Positions 25,677 to 33,981 of a stretch of DNA of 64,000 bases are shown here, one piece after another. Source of the DNA: an uncultured Flavobacteriales bacterium (GTDB lineage Bacteria > Bacteroidota > Bacteroidia > Flavobacteriales > Crocinitomicaceae); assembly GCA_946480815.1 (NCBI GenBank), contig CAMLLB010000010.1, positions 38,778 to 102,777 of the forward strand. Reading direction: 5' to 3'. The notes under the pieces were generated by a model, which did not search any database, had not been told where the DNA came from, and saw nothing but the letters and a program-made list of their open reading frames with translations. The position numbers and the translations under genes were made by a program. Each line of letters opens with the position of its first letter. The stretch's first letter is position 1.

Positions 25677-27128
25677 CCCTCCTGGAGAATGGTTTTTGGC
25701 AGTAAATTCGTAGACATCAAAAATTTCCTCGATATGATGTTTGTTAACCTGGTAGAACTCCGTATTCAGCGTATTCAGGAGGTTATTATTCGGTGCTGAA
25801 AAATTACTGGCAGCATCAACCAGAACAATGCGTTTTGCGGATTTGTAATCGATTCCTTCCAAACTGTTGATACAGTAAAGCCTTTCCCTACTTAATTTCT
25901 TTTTGACCAGTTCGGTATCAGAAAGCCGAAATAGATTGCGGTCGTAATAGTAAATGAAGTTGAGCGAAAAATGGACCGGGGCAACCAATACCAGAGTTTC
26001 GTTATTTTCCAGTTGTCTGACCAATTGAACTGTTTCCCGGACTTCCCGTTTGTTGGTCTTATTGGGTTTTACCGTGACAATAAACAAGAGGCAGATCAAA
26101 GCCGGAATGAGTAGCCGTAATTTCGGTTTTTGAATGATGAAATCGGTGGAAACAGCAACCATGAGTGGAAAACCGATCGAAACAAACATCAGGTATCGGT
26201 CAAGGAACATTGGGATCCAAAAAGAAATCACAAACATAAATACGAATGGGATGTAGAACCAGCACAGGATCAATCTGGTTGCAATGCGATTGGGGTTTTG
26301 CCTGCGTTTCATGATCAAAAGGACCAAACCTACAAGCATTCCGGCTAACGTGAATACCGCTGTTACCGGCGCATTACTGAAAGCGCGAAGCATTTCATAC
26401 AAAGCATTGATCCCGCTTGGAGGCGTTACCCAGGTTCCTCCTGCAGCGCTTGAAAAGCGGCTCAATATCAGCCACAGATAGGGCGAATAGGTAATCAGCA
26501 TGACAAGCACAAAAAAGATCAGAAAGCGGTAATAGTCCTTTAATAGTTTTCGCTGGAACAGGATAAAGAAGAATTGAATAAACAGGATGAAAAATCCGAA
26601 GAAGTGCGTATAGATCAACAAAGTATTTGCCAGGAAGAACCAGAATAATATCCAATTGTTCCTATTCTTTGAGTGGATTATCTCCAGGTAGCAGAACATG
26701 GAAACAGCGGTCAGGAATCCCATCAAAGCATATGCTCTGGCTTCATGTGCGTATAAAACCTGGTAGGTAGAAAAAGTGAATAGGATAGAAGCAATAACTG
26801 CTACACGCAGGTTGAAGAACCGAAATCCGATCCTGTAAATGAAAAGCACGGTGAAAGCGCTGAAAATAAGAGAAGGCATTCGTACCGAGATTTCAGAAAT
26901 GCCAAAAAATTTGATCCAATAGTGCAGCAGCAAAAAATGCAGAGGAGGATTATTTTCACTCTGGAAAATGGCAAATAACTGATCCAATGACTGCTGTGAA
27001 TGGTATACGCTGAACGGCTCATCTCCCCCCAGTGAGTTAGAACCCAGGAAAATTCCTTTAAGCACAAAGCCCAGGAGAATAAAAAAGAGAGGAAGATAAA
27101 CTTTAGTGTAATTCCTGTGTTCCATCAT
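25668..27128 (-). CDS. GT39-like membrane glycosyltransferase
   Basis: 486 residues with about eleven transmembrane helices in the first 350 residues and a soluble C-terminal domain. The first periplasmic loop carries the acidic motif GGDEPFSVYHSQQSL near residue 34, where polyprenyl-phosphate-dependent mannosyltransferases (PMT, ArnT, GT39/GT83) have their catalytic Asp-Glu, followed by 'ENNPPLHFLLLHYW', also typical. It probably transfers a sugar from a lipid carrier to protein or lipid on the periplasmic side. Two adjacent ATG codons (27128, 27125) are equal start candidates. Follows the serine hydrolase gene after 36 bases. Confidence 0.75.
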   Translation of the reverse strand: MMEHRNYTKVYLPLFFILLGFVLKGIFLGSNSLGGDEPFSVYHSQQSLDQLFAIFQSENNPPLHFLLLHYWIKFFGISEISVRMPSLIFSAFTVLFIYRIGFRFFNLRVAVIASILFTFSTYQVLYAHEARAYALMGFLTAVSMFCYLEIIHSKNRNNWILFWFFLANTLLIYTHFFGFFILFIQFFFILFQRKLLKDYYRFLIFFVLVMLITYSPYLWLILSRFSSAAGGTWVTPPSGINALYEMLRAFSNAPVTAVFTLAGMLVGLVLLIMKRRQNPNRIATRLILCWFYIPFVFMFVISFWIPMFLDRYLMFVSIGFPLMVAVSTDFIIQKPKLRLLIPALICLLFIVTVKPNKTNKREVRETVQLVRQLENNETLVLVAPVHFSLNFIYYYDRNLFRLSDTELVKKKLSRERLYCINSLEGIDYKSAKRIVLVDAASNFSAPNNNLLNTLNTEFYQVNKHHIEEIFDVYEFTAKNHSPGGLK

Positions 27129-27164
27129 TTTTCAGTGCTCATTTGTTTAGGAGCATGAAAGTAA

Positions 27165-28394
27165 TCATTTGTCAGCAGCTGCTATTGTTCTTCCCATGCG
27201 GATGTATTCAAACAGATCAGACGGATGACCGATTTTCTCCCGGTTCGCTTTGGTATTTGCTGTTTCCAGGATTTTTGGGTCTGTATCAGGGGCACGTTTG
27301 TGACCGGTCCGTACAATGATCAACTGTTCGTCCGGGATAGCAATGATGTACTGGCCTTTGATTCCACGGCAATAGTAAACCGGATGTCCGTTACTGATAT
27401 ACGTCCAGATATGTAAACCATAACGTGTGTTCGGAACACCTTCTTCCGTTGTCATGACCGGATTTTTGACCATTTCATCAAAATAGGAAACCGGAATAAC
27501 TTGTTTATCGTTCCATTTACCATGATTGGCCAACAATTTTCCGATACGTGCAAAATCACGGGTCGTACTGTACAAACAACAAAATGCTTTTTCGTCTCCG
27601 TTTTCTTTGTCCAAGCTCCAGAATGCATCCGATTCTGCTCCGATTGGTTGCCAGAATTTTTCAGAGGCATACGCAGCAAGATCTTTGCCGGTAGCTTTTT
27701 CCAGGATGAACGCAAGCAACTGTGAATTCCCACTCTGGTAAATAAATTCTTTGCCGGGAGCCCGTTCCACGTGTTGTCGTGTGACCAATCCTCTCAAATC
27801 CCATCCATAATAGGATTCTGCATTTTCAGACAGTGGATTTTTTCCGCTTTCCGTCCAATCCAGTCCGGAAGCCATCGCAAGTAAATGACGAATGGTTATC
27901 TTTTCTTTTCCTTTCCCCGTAAATTCAGGAATGTACTTGTGTACCGGCTCATCCAAACTTTTAATATCACCATCTTCCAGCGCTATACCAATGAGTATAC
28001 TGACTACTGTTTTTGCAGCCGAAAATGAATTGGAAACAGTTTCCGGATGATGCTCATCCCAGTAATGCTCATAAATTACCTTGTTATTTTTTACGATCAG
28101 AAAAGAAGAGGTTAGCCAGGTATCCATGTATTTCAGATCTTCCTTTCCAAGAGCTTCACTCCCGGTGAGCTTAAAACTCCAGGGTTCACTTTTCTTCGGG
28201 GCTTTAACCGTAGTATTGCTGAATTTGTTCAAATCGTAGATGGTAGGAGAAGTTTCTCCTTGCAGGTAGGTGTAATAAACTCCTTTATAGAGATAAAAAC
28301 GGCCGCTTAGAAGAATGAAAATGTTAACGGATAAAAACAGGATTAAGACAAACCAACCAGTTCGTTTTAACCATTTGAGTAGGGTGCGTTTCAT
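27165..28394 (-). CDS. membrane-anchored serine hydrolase, beta-lactamase class C fold
   Basis: 409 residues. An N-terminal transmembrane anchor (about 13-31, WFVLILFLSVNIFILLSG) places the catalytic domain in the periplasm. The class C beta-lactamase / penicillin-binding fold is shown by S-x-x-K at 125-128 (FSAAK) and Tyr-x-Asn-like YQSGN near 214, with the typical 'SKTVVSILIGIALEDGDI'-like helix after the Ser. The third KTG-type motif is not obvious. The substrate could be a peptide, ester or amide. Only two bases separate it from lipB. Confidence 0.8.
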   Translation of the reverse strand: MKRTLLKWLKRTGWFVLILFLSVNIFILLSGRFYLYKGVYYTYLQGETSPTIYDLNKFSNTTVKAPKKSEPWSFKLTGSEALGKEDLKYMDTWLTSSFLIVKNNKVIYEHYWDEHHPETVSNSFSAAKTVVSILIGIALEDGDIKSLDEPVHKYIPEFTGKGKEKITIRHLLAMASGLDWTESGKNPLSENAESYYGWDLRGLVTRQHVERAPGKEFIYQSGNSQLLAFILEKATGKDLAAYASEKFWQPIGAESDAFWSLDKENGDEKAFCCLYSTTRDFARIGKLLANHGKWNDKQVIPVSYFDEMVKNPVMTTEEGVPNTRYGLHIWTYISNGHPVYYCRGIKGQYIIAIPDEQLIIVRTGHKRAPDTDPKILETANTKANREKIGHPSDLFEYIRMGRTIAAADK

Positions 28395-28396
28395 GA

Positions 28397-29095
28397 CTAT
28401 TGTGCGTAAGTGAATCCGAATTGGGAGGCTAGTTTTTCCTTTAAGAGGTCTTTTACTTCCTGCATGTCAACAGCTCTTCCAAGTTCCAGTTGCAAGGAAG
28501 TTACCGATTTATCTTCAATTCCGCAAGGCACAATGTGAGAAAAATAGGAAAGATTTGAATTTATGTTGAAACCAATTCCATGCATGGTCACCCAACGCGA
28601 TGATTTTACGCCCATCGCACAGATTTTTCGTGCAGTCGGTTTTTCCGGGTCAATCCATACACCGGTGAATCCTTGTGAGCGTTCGCCTTTGATCCCGTAA
28701 TGGGCCAGAACCTGGATAACTGCTTCTTCCAGGTAACGCATGTATTTATGAATATCCGTAAAGAAATAATCGAGGTCCAAAAGTGGGTAAGCGACTAATT
28801 GTCCGGGACCATGGTACGTGATATCGCCTCCGCGATTGATCCTATAGAATTTTGCTTCGTGTTCCTCCAGGCCACGCTCATTCAGGAGCAAGTGATCTTC
28901 CGTGCCGCTTTTCCCCAGGGTGAAAACATGCGGATGCTCACAAAACAGCAGGTGATTTTTGGTCTCTTCCGTGCTGGTACCATTTCTGCGTTCGATTTTC
29001 AAGGCAATGGTTTCCCCGAAGAGTTTTTCCTGGTAATCCCAGGCCTCCTGGTAATCGATCAGCCCCAAATCCTGAAAGTGAACTTCCGGTAACAT
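28397..29095 (-). CDS. lipB: lipoyl(octanoyl) transferase
   Basis: 232 residues from the ATG at 29095. A TTG 30 bases upstream would add residues encoded by an intergenic repeat and is rejected. Moves octanoate from acyl carrier protein to lipoyl domains, the first step of lipoate synthesis. Signatures: INRGGDITYHGPGQLVAYPLLDL, the lysine segment KICAMGVKSSRWVTMHG and the catalytic-Cys loop IVPCGIEDKSVTSL. First gene of a tight minus-strand group with the serine hydrolase. Confidence 0.93.
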   Translation of the reverse strand: MLPEVHFQDLGLIDYQEAWDYQEKLFGETIALKIERRNGTSTEETKNHLLFCEHPHVFTLGKSGTEDHLLLNERGLEEHEAKFYRINRGGDITYHGPGQLVAYPLLDLDYFFTDIHKYMRYLEEAVIQVLAHYGIKGERSQGFTGVWIDPEKPTARKICAMGVKSSRWVTMHGIGFNINSNLSYFSHIVPCGIEDKSVTSLQLELGRAVDMQEVKDLLKEKLASQFGFTYAQ

Positions 29096-29100
29096 ATCTA

Positions 29101-29186
29101 TGAATTGAGAATTGAAAATGGACAATTGAAAAGTAAGGACTTAAAGCTCTTTTCAATTTTTAAATTCTCCATTATCAATTTTATTT
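29101..29186. repeat. intergenic A/T-rich fold-back repeat
   Basis: AATTGAAAAG (29124-29133) and CTTTTCAATT (29149-29158) form a perfect 10-bp stem with a 15-nt loop; outer arms AATTGAGAATTGAAAATGGA and TCCATTATCAATTTTA extend the fold imperfectly. Repeats of this 'aattgagaatt' style are widespread between Flavobacterial genes. It separates lipB from the MBOAT gene and could stop transcription of the latter. Confidence 0.6.
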
Positions 29187-30852
29187 AGAACTCCAAATAT
29201 ACAAAAGGTTGGAAGGAATTGGAAGCCGCCTGGTACAAGATCACAATGAAAACAGCAATGATTAACATTTGCAGTACGTAATGAGTCTTCACGAAACTCC
29301 CCACCATCAAATTTTTCCATTTTTGTGGCATCCAGTGCAGGAAAAAACCTAGTAGCATGATCAAAAGTGCCGGGTAGTATTTATCAATCATTACCTGGAA
29401 AGTTTCCCATTTGAAGTTAAAATGAAGAAAGATCCGATCCAGCATGTTCTCCGGGGCTCCTTCTTTTTTCAGACGGAACCAAATCCGCGTGAAGGTAATG
29501 AAGTTGAAAGTCAACAGGATTTTCCAGAAATGGACAATCCACCAGGAACTTTTTTCATACGGTGAGATCTTTTTCCAGTGATTGTAAATCACCAGCGCCA
29601 ATCCGTTCATTGCTCCCCAGATCACGAAGTTTTGGGAAGCTCCGTGCCATAGCCCCCCCAGGATCATTGTAATCAATAAATTCAAGTCGCGGTGCATGAA
29701 TGTTTTCACTTTCGGACTGACAAGAATGGCAATGGCGTATAAACTCATTAATCCGACATATACGAAGATCAGTTCAAACCAGCCGGTGATGAAGATCAGG
29801 AAGATAAAAATGATGATGATCGCAATATAAGTTCCTACTGTCCCTTTTTTATTCCCTCCCAACGGAATATACAGGTAATCCCTTAACCAGGATCCCAATG
29901 ATTTATGCCACCTTCTCCAGAAGTCAGCCACACTGTTTGCTTTATAGGGAGAATTGAAGTTTGGTAACAGCTCGAAACCCATCAGTTTGGAAATTCCGAT
30001 CGCAATGTCTGTATAACCGGAGAAATCACCGTAAATCTGCAGAGAATATCCCCACATGGCAATGACACTCCAGTATCCCGGATATGTTTCAGGATTGTCG
30101 ACGATGGTGTTGATGAAGTGTGTTGCAATGAAATCGGCCAAAACGATCTTTTTGAAAAGCCCCTTCATGATCAGGAAGACAGCCTCGCTGAATTCTTTTT
30201 GGCTTAGGTTGAATTTCTGATAGATCTGGGGAATGAAATCCCGTGCACGAACGATCGGTCCCATGAGCACATGCGGGAAATAGGTGACATAGAACGAATA
30301 ATCCCAGAAGTTCTTTACCGGTTCAATTTCCTTGCGGTAAATATCCACAACATAACTGATCGACTGGAAAGTAAAGAAACTTACTCCGGCCGGCATTAAG
30401 ATCATGGTTTCGAAAGTTCCTTCCCCGAAAAATCCATTCCCCCATTGTGCAAAGGAGTTGAAGATCTCGTAGTCGGTGTGGAACATTTTATTGAAGGAAT
30501 CGGTGAAAAAGTGCGCATATTTAAAGTATCCCAGGAAGAATAAATTGAAAATTGCGGAAAATGCAATGATCCATTTACGGCCCAATTTACTTTCAACTTT
30601 AAAAATCCATTTCCCAAGGAAAAAATTGACCACCACGGAAAGCGCCAAAAGTGTCACAAAGAAGCCGGAAGTTTTAAAATACAGGAACAAACTGGCAACA
30701 GTAATGAACATACTCCGCACCAACTGGTGTTTGTGAAGGAAACTGAAAAGCACCATGAACGCCAGGAAGAAAATCCAAAAATCCAGACGGTTAAATGCCA
30801 GGTCATCAGCTGACATATGTGTGAAACTAAAAATGCGGTGCAATGATTCCAT
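29185..30852 (-). CDS. MBOAT family membrane O-acyltransferase (AlgI-like)
   Basis: 555 residues, about twelve membrane segments. The family core is clear: 'MPAGVSFFTFQSISYVVDIYR' , 'YFPHVLMGPIVRARDF', 'DFSGYTDIAIGISKLMGFEL', 'DFWRRWHKSLGSWLRDYLYI' and the catalytic-His motif GGLWHGAS near residue 405. AlgI-type MBOATs move acetyl groups across the membrane for O-acetylation of exported polysaccharides or peptidoglycan. The two genes upstream encode SGNH-fold proteins, the usual partners that place the acetyl group on the polymer. Ends the minus-strand operon. Confidence 0.9.
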   Translation of the reverse strand: MESLHRIFSFTHMSADDLAFNRLDFWIFFLAFMVLFSFLHKHQLVRSMFITVASLFLYFKTSGFFVTLLALSVVVNFFLGKWIFKVESKLGRKWIIAFSAIFNLFFLGYFKYAHFFTDSFNKMFHTDYEIFNSFAQWGNGFFGEGTFETMILMPAGVSFFTFQSISYVVDIYRKEIEPVKNFWDYSFYVTYFPHVLMGPIVRARDFIPQIYQKFNLSQKEFSEAVFLIMKGLFKKIVLADFIATHFINTIVDNPETYPGYWSVIAMWGYSLQIYGDFSGYTDIAIGISKLMGFELLPNFNSPYKANSVADFWRRWHKSLGSWLRDYLYIPLGGNKKGTVGTYIAIIIIFIFLIFITGWFELIFVYVGLMSLYAIAILVSPKVKTFMHRDLNLLITMILGGLWHGASQNFVIWGAMNGLALVIYNHWKKISPYEKSSWWIVHFWKILLTFNFITFTRIWFRLKKEGAPENMLDRIFLHFNFKWETFQVMIDKYYPALLIMLLGFFLHWMPQKWKNLMVGSFVKTHYVLQMLIIAVFIVILYQAASNSFQPFVYLEF

Positions 30853-30870
30853 ATAGGTTTAAAGGATATT

Positions 30871-32202
30871 TTAATTGATGTATTTTCTTCTTTCCATTTG
30901 TTCCAGCCACTTTTCAAAGGCATCGATGAACAGATCTGCTTTCAGATGATAACCCGGCGCTGTAAAGTGCACTAAATCAGCGCGCATTAGGCCGTGGGCC
31001 TTCCAAATACGGGAAGAGCCCAATTCACCCATGATCCCGTAAAAATCCCAAACGGGGCATTGGTATTTTTTGGCCAGTTCTATGATGACTTCACGTTCCC
31101 TGGCGACATTTTTGTTGAGGTATTTCTTCTTGTAACCTGCATCATTTGGAACAGTAAGCAAAATGGCGCATTCCGGATTGGCCGTCAGTACTTTGAGTAT
31201 CATGGATTCCAGGTTCTTCTTGTATGTTTCCGGGTCGAACGAACTGTAAGGAACGTTGGCGTCATTTGTTCCGACGGAGAATGCAAAGAAATCAGGTGGA
31301 GATTCTTTTAGCTGCTCCTCAAAATTCTTGTTGGCAAGGTAAGTATACAATCCCGCGCCGTTAATCCCGATAGCGGTATAGGAAACTCCGGGCGATGCAT
31401 TGCTCAACTGAAATGCATTGAGCTGTAATCTGTAAGGACCCGCAATCAATCGTGTAAATTGAAGATTGAAAGTATCCACCGGGTCTGTAAAAATAGTTTC
31501 CGTGTAACCCAATGTTTCATTACGGAATTTGTTTACGATCAGGATTTCATCGGGCCCGAAATTAAGCTCATATGGGAAGACTCCTTTATTGTGGTAGACA
31601 CGAAGTCGTGTAAATCCGGGTTTAACATCCGTTTTATCATAATTGAATTTGATCTCTACGATGGAATCGGGTGACTCAACAACTGCGCCCAATAATCCGA
31701 AATCAATTCCTTCCGGACGGTTGTAATTGACACTTCGGTGGGTAATCCAGTTATTTTTGGAATGAAACTCGTAATTCCAGGGATTGTTTGTATTTGCAAG
31801 ATCAAAAGGAAATATCAATCCGCGTTCTCCCGGAATATCCAGCCAATGCGTTTGCAAATAGGTCCGGATGTCGTGTGTATAAACATCTGCCTGAAGATGC
31901 GACCCGCCGATGTGGTAAAAATTCAATTTACAATTCTTTTCGGTTACCATGTTCGCGAAGTCCTGGAAAAGACGTTCCCAATTGGCACTTTGCGGGCTGT
32001 AAAACCGGAAACAATTGTTTTCAAAATTGATGAAAGGATATTGGCGTTTTAAATTGGTGTCAAGGTGATGAAAATTGGGATAAATGTAGGTGTCGAGCGG
32101 AGTTTTATCACGCAGGATCACTTCTTGCGACTGACCGGTACAGGCAATCAATGAGGCAACTAATAATGCGGTATAAAAACTAAACTTCATCCAATATTTC
32201 AT
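30871..32202 (-). CDS. SGNH/GDSL-type lipoprotein, acetylation partner
   Basis: 443 residues using the ATG at 32202; the ATGs at 32217 and 32190 are also possible, and all put a signal with lipobox VASLIAC near the N terminus. The longer in-frame extension overlaps the upstream gene and is rejected. SGNH blocks: block I is FYHIGGSHLQAD, i.e. GGSH in place of GDS, block III is SVGTNDANVPY and block V is ADLVHFTAPGY (Asp and His). The nucleophile Ser, Asn, Asp and His are thus all present. Likely an acetyl-transferring or esterase partner of the MBOAT encoded 18 bases downstream. Confidence 0.72.
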   Translation of the reverse strand: MKYWMKFSFYTALLVASLIACTGQSQEVILRDKTPLDTYIYPNFHHLDTNLKRQYPFINFENNCFRFYSPQSANWERLFQDFANMVTEKNCKLNFYHIGGSHLQADVYTHDIRTYLQTHWLDIPGERGLIFPFDLANTNNPWNYEFHSKNNWITHRSVNYNRPEGIDFGLLGAVVESPDSIVEIKFNYDKTDVKPGFTRLRVYHNKGVFPYELNFGPDEILIVNKFRNETLGYTETIFTDPVDTFNLQFTRLIAGPYRLQLNAFQLSNASPGVSYTAIGINGAGLYTYLANKNFEEQLKESPPDFFAFSVGTNDANVPYSSFDPETYKKNLESMILKVLTANPECAILLTVPNDAGYKKKYLNKNVAREREVIIELAKKYQCPVWDFYGIMGELGSSRIWKAHGLMRADLVHFTAPGYHLKADLFIDAFEKWLEQMERRKYIN

Positions 32203-32224
32203 TTGAGCAACGAACATGCCGTTT

Positions 32225-33706
32225 TTATTGAGCTCTTTGTTTCCATTTGACATATTCTGCGGCAAAAGCATCGAAGAAAAGCTGTGATGCAATACTTGCG
32301 CCCCGATTGGTAAAGTGGATGTAATCGTTCCCGGCCAATCCTTTTTCAACCCAACTAGGCATGGAATTTTCTCCACCCATTGCACTGAAAAGGTCCCAGT
32401 AACAAGCACCCACATCTTTTGAAACGCGTGTCATTTCCTGAACCAGGAATGGAAGCATTTTATAAGTTACACGACCATTTACTGCCTGCATCGACATATC
32501 GCTTGGCCCAATTACAATGATTGAAGCAGACGGGCGTAATTTTTTTACGGTATACAATTGACCTTTGAACTGTTTTGCATAGCGTCGAACGGATGAAGAA
32601 TCATTCATATACGGAACACCGTTTCCTCCGAATTGCATAATAACCATTTCAACATTCAGGTCAGAATACATTTTGGATGCGGTATTGTGGTCGATCTTTC
32701 CGAAAAATGTTCCGCTTGAACCGCGCATCCCGATATTGTCGACCATAACCCCATAATCGCTTTCCAAAGAGAAACCGATAATTGTCGGGCTGACGGCTGC
32801 AGAAAATTCGTAGCGTAATTTATTTGGAGTGGAAGGAAATTCGAGTGAGAGAACGTGGTATTTTCCATCATTTTCCAGGCTGTCCTCGTGAATGAGTGTT
32901 GTTCCGTTATAGACTTTTATTTTGCATGGTTTGATACAACTTGTGTAGAACATCTTTGCATTGTTATATGTTCTTGCACGTGAATAAGCTGTTTTTGTTG
33001 GTTCAATTTCAATGAATGCTTCCTTGATACTGGTCGAAATAGCCATTTGTGCGCTATCCATTTCAGGAGTGAAACGCGCAGCACTGTTCATCGAGCCGTA
33101 TTTACGCGATTTCAGACTTGCACCTCCAAAAGCAGTGTAACGGGTAAAATTGGGCGAACAGGTTTGCTTGAAAGTAATCGTATTGTATTCATTCTTGGCA
33201 GGAATGGTTCCCGGGCCAAATCCACCGAATTGCGTTTGCAGGCGCTGACGAATATAGGACGTCATGCGATCACCTTCGATTTGTGAATCCCCGTAATGCA
33301 ATATGCGGACCTTTTTACCCTTTGCTGCAGCGTCCAGTTTTTCAAAGAATGTATAAAGTGCTTCTTGTCCTTTGGCATTGAACTGAAGACTTGTTGCAGC
33401 TTCTGCGGACAAGGTGCCACCGGCAGGAGCGCCCATCTTTCCGTCCGATTCAAACGTGTTCTTAATGGTTGTATCTGCAGAAAGACCTTCCACATCAACT
33501 GTGTCAACTTTGACAATATTGGTGATATCTTTCTTCTCTGCCGGCTTTGGCGGGGTCAGGGCATCGTTGAACGTAAGGAACCGAATATCTGTTCCAAAAA
33601 GATCAATCTTGTCTCCTTTAACTAAAAAGCTCATACCGGTTAACATCGCAAGGATTCCAGCTAAATAAATAAGTACATGAAAAGGTTGTAATTGCTTCAC
33701 ATCCAT
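32225..33706 (-). CDS. membrane-anchored SGNH/GDSL hydrolase-like protein
   Basis: 493 residues. A single N-terminal transmembrane segment (about 8-26, HVLIYLAGILAMLTGMSFLV) anchors a periplasmic domain. After a linker with many Thr/Asp/Lys, SGNH blocks are found: ILHYGDSQIEGDRM (canonical GDS, near residue 138), MIQFGGNGVPYM (block III region), VIGPSDMSM and the final GNDYIHFTNRGA with the catalytic Asp-His pair. The domain order fits PatB/AlgX-type acetyltransferases or esterases. First gene of the three-gene unit with a strong predicted promoter. Confidence 0.75.
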   Translation of the reverse strand: MDVKQLQPFHVLIYLAGILAMLTGMSFLVKGDKIDLFGTDIRFLTFNDALTPPKPAEKKDITNIVKVDTVDVEGLSADTTIKNTFESDGKMGAPAGGTLSAEAATSLQFNAKGQEALYTFFEKLDAAAKGKKVRILHYGDSQIEGDRMTSYIRQRLQTQFGGFGPGTIPAKNEYNTITFKQTCSPNFTRYTAFGGASLKSRKYGSMNSAARFTPEMDSAQMAISTSIKEAFIEIEPTKTAYSRARTYNNAKMFYTSCIKPCKIKVYNGTTLIHEDSLENDGKYHVLSLEFPSTPNKLRYEFSAAVSPTIIGFSLESDYGVMVDNIGMRGSSGTFFGKIDHNTASKMYSDLNVEMVIMQFGGNGVPYMNDSSSVRRYAKQFKGQLYTVKKLRPSASIIVIGPSDMSMQAVNGRVTYKMLPFLVQEMTRVSKDVGACYWDLFSAMGGENSMPSWVEKGLAGNDYIHFTNRGASIASQLFFDAFAAEYVKWKQRAQ

Positions 33707-33719
33707 AAAAATTGAGCTA

Positions 33720-33749
33720 CAAAATTAATCCAATTAAGGAAAAGACAAA
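33720..33749 (-). promoter_or_regulatory. predicted promoter of the SGNH-SGNH-MBOAT operon
   Basis: On the minus strand: TTTG (33749-33746), an 18-bp spacer, and TAATTTTG (33727-33720). Both boxes match the Bacteroidota consensus perfectly. The leader to the ATG at 33706 is about 10 nt. Confidence 0.65.
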
Positions 33750-33876
33750 TGATTGTTTATTATCTGCAAGGAATTGGGAATTATTTGATGGATGAGGTGG
33801 AGCGGGTTGCATGTTCGCGATATGGTGAACAGCCCTTTGTTTATGGGGGTCTCAGGTATTTTTTTCAGTCCTTTCG

Positions 33877-33896
33877 GATAAGAGTACACTTATCCT
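33877..33896. repeat. short perfect inverted repeat in the 275-bp divergent gap
   Basis: GGATAAG-AGTACA-CTTATCC, a 7-bp stem without a T-run. The rest of 33750-33981 shows nothing recognisable. It may be an operator for the gene at 33982, whose -7-like TACCTTTA lies at 33970, but this is a guess. Confidence 0.3.
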
Positions 33897-33981
33897 CCTT
33901 CTACCATGGTAACTAATTTTAAACCGGAAAATCCTTCCTGAAATTCACAAATTCATTCCACGACTTTCGTACCTTTAATCT

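Noticed and set aside
29096..29125. Extended LipB start (TTG at 29125)
   Set aside because: The extra codons derive from an intergenic repeat; the family N terminus begins at the ATG at 29095.
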